Origin: an uncultured Eggerthellaceae bacterium
GTDB lineage: Bacteria; Actinomycetota; Coriobacteriia; Coriobacteriales; Eggerthellaceae
Assembly (NCBI GenBank): GCA_910577495.1
Contig: CAJTML010000051.1
Span: 1 to 14,399 of the forward strand
Direction: 5' to 3'
Length of the DNA: 14,399 nt
The notes beneath the pieces are model-generated. The model saw only the letters and a list, made by a program, of their open reading frames with translations, ran no database searches and had not been told where the DNA came from. Every line of letters starts with the position of its first letter. Positions within the stretch are counted from its first letter, which is position 1. This document shows, piece by piece, positions 5,974 through 12,474 of this stretch. The translations under genes and the position numbers were made by a program.

Positions 5974-7386
5974 ATGTTTGTCGGACGAGAAAACGAACTA
6001 AAAGAGATGGAGCGCCTGTACAGCAAGGGTGGCTTTCAGCTTCTTGTCTTGTATGGTCGCCGTCGGGTTGGTAAAACAACGCTGGTTGAGCAGTTCGCCA
6101 AAGATAAACCAACGATTTTCTTTACCGCCAAAGAACAAAGCTCGTTTCTTAACCTGAATGAGTTTTCGCAAGCGCTCTTGCAATTCTTCGACGAAGAAGC
6201 TGGCTTAGCTCGGTTTGATACATGGGATTCGGCTTTTTCGTATTTAGCACGTAAGACAAGGACGCTCTCGCAGCCGGTTGTGTGCGTGTTCGACGAATTC
6301 CCTTATGCCGCTCTTGCCGACTCATCCCTACCATCAACGTTGCAGATTGCAATTGACCATCATCTTAAGCAGTCAAATGTCATGTTTGTACTAAGCGGAA
6401 GCAACGAAGGCTTTATGGAGAGTCGTGTGTTAGGGAGCAAGAGCCCACTTTATGGTAGGCGAACATCTCAGATGAAGCTGCAGCCGTTTGATTATGTGGA
6501 GGCGGCAGCTATGATGCCAGCCGTTACGGATCCCTCAGAGCTGCTTCGCTACTATGCAACCTTTGGTGGGACGCCATATTACTTAAGCCAAATTGATGAC
6601 CATGCCCCGTATGAGGACAATGTTTCGCAGTTGTTGTTTTCTAAATCGGGTCTCTTATACGAAGAGCCCATGATGCTTTTGCGCCAAGAACTTCGTGAGC
6701 CAGCTTTGTATAATTCGGTGCTGTATGCAGTGGCTTCGGGTGCAACTTCGCAAAAGCGGATTGCTGAGGCAGCTGGCATGGAGCCCGCTAGTGCGGGTAA
6801 GTATCTCAAGACGCTTGAAGATTTAGGATTACTGGTTCGCGAAGTCCCGTTTGGTGAGAACAGTGCGCGGTCAAAACGAGGATTATATCGCGTGAGAGAT
6901 CCATTTTTTGCGTACTGGTATAAGTTTGTAAGCCCTAATGTCGGTGCAGTTGAGGCGGGCGTGGGTGCGCAAGCTATGCAGAAAAGAGCTCTTGGTGATT
7001 CGCTTTTGACATACGAAGGCAAGATATTTGAGTTGGTGTGTCTGCAGTGGATTAAGCGCGTGAATCGTCACTCTGAACTGCCGTTTCTTGCTACGGAGTT
7101 TGGTCGCTGGTGGGGAACGAATCCGGCAAAGCGCGAGCAAACCGACATAGACGTTGTTGCAGCTGACGCCATAGATAAAACAATTCTTTTGGGCGAATGC
7201 AAGTGGCGTAACAGTTTCAACGAAACCGAAGCACTCCAGGCGCTTATGGAGCGGTCAAACTTGATTAGTGACTATGATACAAAATGGTTCTATCTTTTCT
7301 CGAAGCTTCCGGTGAGTAAGGCAACTCAAGACAAGGTTGGCTCTGACGTGCGCTTTGTGCACGCAGAGACACTGTATGAGGCTTAG
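5974..7386 (+). CDS. AAA-family ATPase with PD-(D/E)XK-like C-terminal domain (COG1672/DUF234-type)
   Basis: The ATG at 5974 is preceded by GGAGG at 5965-5969, giving 470 residues that begin MFVGRENEL, the usual opening of this family. Walker A is LYGRRRVGKTT (26-36, Lys34) and Walker B is VVCVFDE (102-108). SGSN (141-144) fits a sensor and GRR (161-163) a possible arginine finger. A winged helix follows at about 245-300 (SQKRIAEAAGMEPASAGKYLKTLEDLGLL). The C-terminus carries DIDVV (391-395) and GECKW (407-411), with a Glu at 348, the arrangement of a DUF234 nuclease-fold domain. Such proteins are ATPases of unknown role with nuclease-like tails, often in variable regions. Its TAG overlaps the stop of the restriction gene on the other strand. 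A part in defence, stress or toxin-like regulation is inference from the fold and neighbours. Confidence 0.87.
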   Translation: MFVGRENELKEMERLYSKGGFQLLVLYGRRRVGKTTLVEQFAKDKPTIFFTAKEQSSFLNLNEFSQALLQFFDEEAGLARFDTWDSAFSYLARKTRTLSQPVVCVFDEFPYAALADSSLPSTLQIAIDHHLKQSNVMFVLSGSNEGFMESRVLGSKSPLYGRRTSQMKLQPFDYVEAAAMMPAVTDPSELLRYYATFGGTPYYLSQIDDHAPYEDNVSQLLFSKSGLLYEEPMMLLRQELREPALYNSVLYAVASGATSQKRIAEAAGMEPASAGKYLKTLEDLGLLVREVPFGENSARSKRGLYRVRDPFFAYWYKFVSPNVGAVEAGVGAQAMQKRALGDSLLTYEGKIFELVCLQWIKRVNRHSELPFLATEFGRWWGTNPAKREQTDIDVVAADAIDKTILLGECKWRNSFNETEALQALMERSNLISDYDTKWFYLFSKLPVSKATQDKVGSDVRFVHAETLYEA

Positions 7387-8201
7387 TCAGTTTCCAGCTC
7401 TTCGACAGCGATTTCGCCAAAACCCAAATAGGTCGAAAACCCTAGCAGATAGAGGGCATCCACAAAGTTTTCGTTGGACACCTGGGCAACTGCTTGGAGC
7501 TCGTCATAGACGGTGTCGTAAGGTACTGGCGGCGCGTCCAGGTCCGCAATGGCTTTGTTGATGGCGTCGGGTAGCGCCTTGCAGACCTTCCAAAAAGCAA
7601 ATGCATCTCCGGTAACAATCTTGAAAAACTGATCCATGCTCACACGACGAATCAGCTTGTGAGATTGATGTTTGCCATCAACGCTGACCGACCACGGCAC
7701 ATTTTGCGAGCGCTTCGCAATTGCCTCAACCAAAAAGCACGCGCAGCTGTCATCTTCCAGAAGCTGGCGCTGTGCTTTGGAATACGTCTTGGCCGCCGAG
7801 GCAGAGTTCATGGTGTTGTGCTTGTTTTTCATCTCAACGTAGATGGTGGAAACGATGGTGCCATCTCCAATGTCAACACCATCAGGGTTGCGATAAATCA
7901 CATCCCACCCTGCAAGCGGGACTTCGCAATGCTCAATGTAGCGGAAAATGTTTTGGTGAAAATACCCGATGGAGTTGTTGTTACCCTTGTCACGCTGGCG
8001 AAACACCTCATCAGAGATGATGGTCTGCCAGTCTTTTTGGTAGATTGACTTGTCTAACAAAAGCTTGATGGGGTCAATGGTGTTGTTGTTAAACAGCTCA
8101 ACATCAAACGGCTTCATACCCGCGCGATACGATTCCACCGTCTTCATGACGTGGTTGTTGAAATCCTCTTCAGTAATAAAAGACATGTTCCATGGGATCA
8201 T
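7383..8201 (-). CDS. type II restriction endonuclease, Eco47II family
   Basis: The 272-residue frame from the ATG at 8201 has AGGTG 7 bases upstream; the in-frame ATG at 8186 is also possible. The open frame continues upstream to 8621, but that part runs antisense through the methyltransferase and is not coding. Recognisable family blocks are NNTIDPIKLLLDK (39-51), EVFRQRDKGNNNSIGYFHQN (65-84), HCEVPLAGWDVIY (91-103) and YVEMKNKHNTMNS (121-133). A PD-(D/E)XK site fits Asp100, Glu123 and Lys125. Eco47II cuts GGNCC, so that or GGWCC is the expected target (family knowledge, not proven here). The enzyme cuts unmodified DNA in the cytoplasm. It is divergent from its methyltransferase, and its TAA overlaps the ATPase stop. 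Confidence 0.9.
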   Translation of the reverse strand: MIPWNMSFITEEDFNNHVMKTVESYRAGMKPFDVELFNNNTIDPIKLLLDKSIYQKDWQTIISDEVFRQRDKGNNNSIGYFHQNIFRYIEHCEVPLAGWDVIYRNPDGVDIGDGTIVSTIYVEMKNKHNTMNSASAAKTYSKAQRQLLEDDSCACFLVEAIAKRSQNVPWSVSVDGKHQSHKLIRRVSMDQFFKIVTGDAFAFWKVCKALPDAINKAIADLDAPPVPYDTVYDELQAVAQVSNENFVDALYLLGFSTYLGFGEIAVEELETD

Positions 8202-8224
8202 AATTGGACACCTAACGTCGGTAG

Positions 8225-8261
8225 TTTTGAGATCATTATAGAGTTGTTTTTGTCGTCTCAA
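8225..8261 (-). promoter_or_regulatory. restriction gene promoter with flanking inverted repeat
   Basis: On the minus strand TTGAGA (8261-8256) and a perfect TATAAT (8240-8235) are 15 bases apart, a short spacer that suggests a weak or controlled promoter. TTGAGA (8227-8232) and TCTCAA (8256-8261) form a 6-bp inverted repeat around it, so the -35 is itself one arm. The MerR-like domain of the divergent methyltransferase is the obvious candidate to bind here (inference). Confidence 0.5.
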
Positions 8262-8299
8262 GGTTTTCGCGGAGGAAAATCTGGTTTGTGCGTTAAGAT

Positions 8300-8325
8300 A
8301 ACCCTTACCTATGCAAGGGTTTTTT
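8300..8325 (+). promoter_or_regulatory. hairpin with T-run just before the methyltransferase ribosome site
   Basis: AACCCTT (8300-8306) and AAGGGTT (8315-8321) are perfect inverted repeats around 8 bases, followed by T's to 8325 and then AGGAGG (8326-8331). This looks like a small intrinsic terminator or attenuator. Equally it could be an operator: a weak promoter, TTGTGC (8286-8291) with TATGCA (8310-8315), would place its -10 in the loop. Confidence 0.5.
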
Positions 8326-8336
8326 AGGAGGTATGC

Positions 8337-9590
8337 ATGCCCGTAGTTGGCGAACATCTCATGACGGTGACCGAGGCTTCTCGGGCGCTTGATTGTTCCG
8401 TTGATACTATCAGAAGATGGAACAAGATGGGGCTCATTAAAGCAACGCGCGATAAGAACAATCGTCGTCTGTTCAACGTTCAAGAGATTTCTCGCTTGCA
8501 AAAAAAGCTGGCAGGGGATGATACCACGCCGCTTGAGTTTTTGTCGTCGGGCGAAGTATTTGACGAAGCCACTTGCATTGACTTGTTTGCAGGCGCTGGT
8601 GGCACGGCGCTTGGGTTTCATAATGCGGGGTTAAAGCACGTTATGCTCAACGAAATTGATCCGCATGCAGCAGCCACCCTTAAGCATAATTCCGATAGTC
8701 ACAACTTGGATTGGGACGTGGTTGAGGGCGACGTTGCTAACCTTGATTTTTCGCAGTATTCGGCTGAGGTGATTCAGGCGGGCTTTCCGTGCCAGGCGTT
8801 CAGCTACGCAGGTAAAAGCCGGGGATTTGAGGACACGCGCGGTACGCTGTTTTTTGAGTTCGCCCGCGCTATACAAGAGATCAAACCCAAGATTGCCATT
8901 GGTGAAAATGTTCGTGGCCTCATCAAACATGATGGCGGTCGCACGCTTACGACCATGCTTAATACCTTAGATGAGCTGGGGTATAAGGTGAACTATCGAC
9001 TGCTGCGCGCGCAATATTTGGATGTGCCACAAAAGCGTGAGCGTTTGATTATCTTTGCGGTGCGCAAAGACGTGGATGCGCCCATTTTGTTCCCCAAAGA
9101 GCGTGACTACTTTATCTCGCTCAGACAAGCGCTTGCGGACTGTCCGGAATCCGAAGGACAGTCATATCCGAAACGCAAAAAAGAGATCATGGAGTTGGTG
9201 CCCGAAGGGGGCAACTGGAGAGACTTAAGCGATAAGCTGCAGCGTGAGTACATGGGTGGAAGTTATTTCCTTGGCGGCGGCAGGACAGGTATTGCGCGCA
9301 GGATGTCGTGGGATCAGCCGTGTTTGACGCTTACCTGTGCACCGGCGCAAAAGCAGACGGAGCGCTGTCACCCCACGGAGACGCGTCCGTTGACTGTGCG
9401 GGAGTATGCGCGTATTCAGACGTTTCCCGATGATTGGCACTTTGAGGGCAATATGTCCAGCAAATACAAGCAAATCGGAAACGCAGTACCTGTAAACCTG
9501 GGCTATCACGTGGGAAGATGTGTATTAGCGTCGCTCGGGTATATTCCCGTTGATGAAACTATGGATGAGGTTGAGCCGCTAGTGCTTTAG
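8337..9590 (+). CDS. DNA cytosine-5 methyltransferase with N-terminal MerR-like HTH (predicted GGNCC/GGWCC)
   Basis: The 417-residue protein starts at an ATG 5 bases after AGGAGG. Residues 8-58 (LMTVTEASRALDCSVDTIRRW, then GLIKATRDKNNRRLF) form a MerR/excisionase-type winged helix. The rest is a complete m5C methyltransferase: motif I DLFAGAGG (82-89), IV GFPCQAFS (149-156, catalytic Cys152), VI ENVRG (190-194), VIII QKRERL (232-237), IX RPLTVREYARIQTF (350-363) and X GNAVPVNL (381-388). A compact target-recognition region lies at about 255-345. It protects host DNA from the divergent Eco47II-family enzyme. No separate controller gene is present, so the fused domain may regulate the system, as N-terminal HTH domains do in M.EcoRII and M.SsoII. 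Confidence 0.93.
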   Translation: MPVVGEHLMTVTEASRALDCSVDTIRRWNKMGLIKATRDKNNRRLFNVQEISRLQKKLAGDDTTPLEFLSSGEVFDEATCIDLFAGAGGTALGFHNAGLKHVMLNEIDPHAAATLKHNSDSHNLDWDVVEGDVANLDFSQYSAEVIQAGFPCQAFSYAGKSRGFEDTRGTLFFEFARAIQEIKPKIAIGENVRGLIKHDGGRTLTTMLNTLDELGYKVNYRLLRAQYLDVPQKRERLIIFAVRKDVDAPILFPKERDYFISLRQALADCPESEGQSYPKRKKEIMELVPEGGNWRDLSDKLQREYMGGSYFLGGGRTGIARRMSWDQPCLTLTCAPAQKQTERCHPTETRPLTVREYARIQTFPDDWHFEGNMSSKYKQIGNAVPVNLGYHVGRCVLASLGYIPVDETMDEVEPLVL

Positions 9591-9604
9591 CGCGACACGT
9601 GAAA

Positions 9605-9672
9605 AATTTCCATTCCAGTGGAAAACTTTGCTTCAAAATATAAGAATTTCCATTGCAATGGAAAACTTTGCT
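9605..9672. repeat. two tandem 28-bp repeats, each centred on a palindrome
   Basis: Copies at 9605-9632 and 9645-9672 match at 26 of 28 bases and are 40 bp apart (about four helical turns). The second holds a perfect 18-bp palindrome, TTTCCATTGCAATGGAAA (9647-9664); the first has the imperfect TTTCCATTCCAGTGGAAA (9607-9624). Both are followed by AACTTTGCT. They lie 15 bases after the methyltransferase stop. Two copies with palindromic cores suggest a dimeric-protein operator, but no gene follows closely except rplM, about 250 bases on. Confidence 0.75.
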
Positions 9673-9733
9673 ATTGGCAGGTTTCAGATTGTGCAAATCA
9701 CACGGAAAACGCTCCATATCGGGTGGTTTTTCG

Positions 9734-9763
9734 TTGACTTTTGTATTAAAGACGAACTACACT
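9734..9763 (+). promoter_or_regulatory. rplM-rpsI promoter
   Basis: TTGACT (9734-9739), an 18-base spacer and TACACT (9758-9763) form a good sigma-70-type promoter. Transcription would start near 9770, giving a leader of about 150 bases before rplM. Confidence 0.65.
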
Positions 9764-9767
9764 TCTA

Positions 9768-9890
9768 AAGTTGCTTTCAAAAGCCCCGTAAACGCAATGT
9801 ATGCGAAGGAGCACTCAAGGAGGGAGTCCAGGCCCACACCGAGCGCGCTGGCGTAGGAAACCAGCACCGACGCAAGTTGCACTTTTGAAA
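9768..9890 (+). promoter_or_regulatory. structured rplM leader closed by a long-range inverted repeat
   Basis: TTTCAAAAG (9775-9783) is complementary to CTTTTGAAA (9882-9890), enclosing about 98 bases. Each arm is preceded by the same heptamer, AAGTTGC (9768-9774 and 9874-9880). Inside are smaller stems such as CTGG/CCAG (9848-9851/9861-9864) and GCGT/ACGC (9851-9854/9870-9873), which share a base and would compete. Ribosomal operons often use such leaders for feedback by a ribosomal protein, and L13 does so in E. coli. Whether this RNA is of that kind is inference. Confidence 0.4.
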
Positions 9891-9918
9891 ACAAACAAGC
9901 ACTTATTGGAGGAATACA

Positions 9919-10353
9919 GTGAAGACGTATTACGCAAAGCCCAACGAAGTTGAGCGCGAATGGGTCTTGATCGACGCTGAGGACCAGGTTCTTGGTCGCG
10001 TCGCTGCAAAGGCCGCGCAGATTTTGAAGGGTAAGCACAAGCCGCAGTACACGCCGCATGTCGACACGGGTGACTTCGTGGTTATCATTAACGCAGACAA
10101 GATCCGCGTTACTGGTACCAAGGCAGCTTCTAAGAGCTACTATCGCCACAGCGGTTATCCGGGCGGCCTGAAGTCAGAGACCTTTGATGAGGCAATGGCA
10201 AAGCATCCCGAGCGCGTTATTGAGCACGCAGTAAAGGGTATGTTGCCGAAGAACACGTTGGGTCGCGCCATGGGCAAAAAGCTCAAGGTATACGCTGGTG
10301 CAGAGCATCCGCATATGGCTCAGCAGCCTCGCAAGATCGAGATGGAGGGTTAG
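9919..10353 (+). CDS. rplM: 50S ribosomal protein L13
   Basis: The 144-residue product is full length for L13. Family blocks are visible: REWVLIDAEDQVLGRVAAKAA near the N-terminus, GDFVVIINADKIRVTG (51-66), SYYRHSGYPGGLKS (73-86) and VKGMLPKNTLGRAMGKKLKVY (105-125). The start is GTG with GGAGGA at 9908-9913, 5 bases upstream. L13 is an early-binding 23S rRNA protein of the large subunit. rpsI follows after 2 bases, the widespread rplM-rpsI order, so the two are cotranscribed and probably translationally coupled. Codon use and conservation show nothing odd. Confidence 0.97.
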   Translation: MKTYYAKPNEVEREWVLIDAEDQVLGRVAAKAAQILKGKHKPQYTPHVDTGDFVVIINADKIRVTGTKAASKSYYRHSGYPGGLKSETFDEAMAKHPERVIEHAVKGMLPKNTLGRAMGKKLKVYAGAEHPHMAQQPRKIEMEG

Positions 10354-10355
10354 TC

Positions 10356-10748
10356 ATGACAGGTGAAGCAATGTATTACGGCACCGGTCGTCGCAAGGAC
10401 GCAGTTGCTCGCGTTCGCCTTGTTCCGGGCACGGGCAAGATCATCGTCAACAAGCGCGATGCTCTGCAGTATTTCGGCCGTCAGGCTCTCGTTGACATCG
10501 CTAAGGCGCCGTTTAAGGTGACCGACACGCAGGATCACTTCGACGTAATTGCCAACATCAATGGTGGTGGCATTTCTGGTCAAGCTGGTGCACTGCGCCA
10601 CGGCATCTCTCGTGCGCTGCTTGAGGCTGGTGACTACCGCGCTGAGCTCAAGAAGGCCGGATTCCTCACGCGTGACGCTCGTATGGTGGAACGCAAGAAG
10701 TATGGTCTGAAGAAAGCTCGCAAGCGCCCGCAGTTCTCAAAGCGCTAG
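10356..10748 (+). CDS. rpsI: 30S ribosomal protein S9
   Basis: The 130-residue product matches S9: YYGTGRRKDAVARVRLVPGTG near the N-terminus, GGGISGQAGALRHGISRAL in the middle, LTRDARMVERKKYGLKKARK and the invariant C-terminal FSKR. The tail reaches the ribosomal P site. The ATG lies 2 bases after the rplM stop; its ribosome site GGAGGG falls inside the last rplM codons. A terminator follows at 10797. Core conserved gene. Confidence 0.97.
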   Translation: MTGEAMYYGTGRRKDAVARVRLVPGTGKIIVNKRDALQYFGRQALVDIAKAPFKVTDTQDHFDVIANINGGGISGQAGALRHGISRALLEAGDYRAELKKAGFLTRDARMVERKKYGLKKARKRPQFSKR

Positions 10749-10796
10749 GCTTTTTCGCCATCAAGCGGCGGCTGGCATTTGCTGGTTGCCTTATTG

Positions 10797-10834
10797 CAAA
10801 GCTCGTCTGGTTTCAGGCGGGCTTTGTTGCGTTT
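10797..10834 (+). terminator. probable terminator of rplM-rpsI
   Basis: CAAAGCTCG (10797-10805) pairs with CGGGCTTTG (10818-10826) through 9 pairs including one G-T wobble, with a 12-base loop, followed by TTGCGTTT. The T-run is imperfect, so termination may be partial. Confidence 0.65.
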
Positions 10835-10854
10835 ATGAGGGCATTTGCGGCTTT

Positions 10855-10871
10855 TCAACAGTGATTGTTGA
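10855..10871. promoter_or_regulatory. palindrome TCAACA-N5-TGTTGA upstream of the LuxR gene (copy 1 of 3)
   Basis: TCAACA, then GTGAT, then TGTTGA. The same 17-bp site recurs twice at 13291-13339. Its right arm overlaps TTGTTG (10865-10870), a possible -35 spaced 18 bases from TATAAG (10889-10894), so a bound factor would touch the promoter of the LuxR gene. Confidence 0.65.
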
Positions 10872-10905
10872 TGCATTTTCTTCGCAAATATAAGAAAATC
10901 TATGC

Positions 10906-10919
10906 TTGCAAATTTGCAA
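10906..10919. repeat. perfect 14-bp palindrome TTGCAAATTTGCAA
   Basis: It lies about 12 bases after the likely -10 of the LuxR gene, around the expected transcription start region, and 40 bases before the ATG. It could be a second operator or an AT-rich coincidence. Confidence 0.4.
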
Positions 10920-10959
10920 AACAGCTAAGCGTTAGTGCTGTTGGGGAGGGAATTGGTTT

Positions 10960-12474
10960 ATGGAGCGCGTGCAGACGTATGGATTAGAGGGCGAAGACAA
11001 GCAGCAACCAGCAGAGCGCGAACCACTCCCTTTGGGCGTGGTGTTTTTGGCGCTTGGCCTTGGGGTTGCTTGTACGTGGTGGGGCGTTTTGCACGAGGTG
11101 TCGTTTTATTACATGGCCACCTATGACGCGCAAGCCAATAACTGCTTTGCGGGCTTTTTAGGTGGTGGGGTTGCGGGACTTTTGCTGCTGGGCGCGCGCT
11201 GTTTTACGAAAATACCCCTTGAGCGCATTGTGCAGAGCTTTGGCGTTGTTGTCCTTGATGGGGCAGTTCTGGTGCTGTTCTATATGCTCTTGCAGCACGA
11301 GCGCACTTACGTTTTCGCCACCATGTGCTATTTTGTGCTGAATGTCTCGTTCTTTAGCTTGGTATCGGTTTGCATTGCGAATTTCTCGCGCATCGGTTTT
11401 TCGTACGTGCCGCGCGCGCTTGCCATTGTTGGTGTGACCTATGCCGTCCTTGAGTTGGTGTCTCAGGGGCTGTTTTTTGAGGGCGAGCAATTCGCGTTCT
11501 CATTGAGCCAGAATATGATTATTGTGGTGGCGCATCTGGTGTTGGTAGTGGCGTCATTTTTGCTTATTCGCCAAGGCAGTATGCGGCTGGCGAAGCGTGC
11601 CGCGCAGTCAGCGCCCGTGGAGTATCGTGCGTTTAAGCCAGCTCCCGCTCTGCTGGTGGTGGCGCTCTTTTATTCAATCGTGTTTGGTATTGTGCACAAC
11701 CTTGCAAGCGGCATCGTTGACGAACCAACGCTGAAGGTGCTTCCAAGCCATATCGGTTTGCTGCTTGGCGGCGCGGTATTTTATGCCTCGTATTTCTCGG
11801 GCAATATGTGTGGACGTATTTGGACGCGTTTTCGTCAGGTGTCGTTTCCGCTGACCATGATCAGTTTTATCTTGCTGCCGCTGTCGGATCAGTATATGGC
11901 CAACGTTTCTGTTGTGGTGGGCGAATGCGCCACGTTGAACTTCTACCTAGTGTTTTTGCTGGCATGCGTGGCCATTAGTAAGCGTGCGTGTTTTGATCCC
12001 ATCAAGGTGAGCGCTTTGGGCATTTCGGTTGCGGCATCAGGCTTTTTGTTTGGCGATGCACTCTCAAGTGCCATTCGCAGTTTGGGCTTGTTGCACCTCG
12101 ATGCCATGGTGTATCTCACCGCGTTTGCCTTTGTGATTTTGATTGCAGCTACGTTTTGGACGGGTGATGACCGCCGTGCTGCACTTTTGTGGGGGATGGA
12201 AGAGAAACGCGCACCGCGCAAATATGATGACGTGTGGGTGACCCAGCGTGCTGAGTCGTTGGTGGAACAGTATGGACTCTCTACGCGCGAAGGTGAGATC
12301 CTGCATATGTTCGCGCAGGGTAAAACCCCTCAACAGATTACCGAAGAGCTCTTTATCACTATGGCTACGGTTCGCTCTCACACTCATAAGATCCACGTGA
12401 AGTTAGGAGTTCACTCGCACGCGGAACTTATGAGCGTGATAGAGGAGGGGACAAAAGAAGAAAAGGGGCGTTAA
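10960..12474 (+). CDS. LuxR-family regulator with a multi-TM (about 12 helix) membrane domain
   Basis: The 504-residue protein starts at an ATG with GGGGAGGG at 10943-10950. Residues 24-400 hold about twelve hydrophobic segments in two halves split by a basic loop (about 204-230, RQGSMRLAKRAA), like an MFS transporter. Residues 439-495 are a LuxR/NarL HTH: LSTREGEILHMFAQGKTPQQI, then ATVRSHTHKIHVKLGVHSHAEL. This membrane-regulator design is common in Eggerthellaceae, where such genes often sit beside respiratory oxidoreductases; the membrane part probably senses a small molecule. The neighbouring cytochrome and lipoprotein genes share an operator-like palindrome with its own upstream region, so it is the likely local regulator and may control itself. 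The stop overlaps the lipoprotein stop on the other strand by 4 bp. Ligand unknown. Confidence 0.9.
   Translation: MERVQTYGLEGEDKQQPAEREPLPLGVVFLALGLGVACTWWGVLHEVSFYYMATYDAQANNCFAGFLGGGVAGLLLLGARCFTKIPLERIVQSFGVVVLDGAVLVLFYMLLQHERTYVFATMCYFVLNVSFFSLVSVCIANFSRIGFSYVPRALAIVGVTYAVLELVSQGLFFEGEQFAFSLSQNMIIVVAHLVLVVASFLLIRQGSMRLAKRAAQSAPVEYRAFKPAPALLVVALFYSIVFGIVHNLASGIVDEPTLKVLPSHIGLLLGGAVFYASYFSGNMCGRIWTRFRQVSFPLTMISFILLPLSDQYMANVSVVVGECATLNFYLVFLLACVAISKRACFDPIKVSALGISVAASGFLFGDALSSAIRSLGLLHLDAMVYLTAFAFVILIAATFWTGDDRRAALLWGMEEKRAPRKYDDVWVTQRAESLVEQYGLSTREGEILHMFAQGKTPQQITEELFITMATVRSHTHKIHVKLGVHSHAELMSVIEEGTKEEKGR

Noticed and set aside
8202..8621. Upstream extension of the restriction gene frame
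   Set aside because: It runs antisense through the methyltransferase N-terminus and across the control region; the family homology begins only after the ATG at 8201 or 8186.
9605..9672. CRISPR-like repeats after the methyltransferase
   Set aside because: Only two copies with a 12-base gap, palindromic cores and no cas genes; this suits an operator better.
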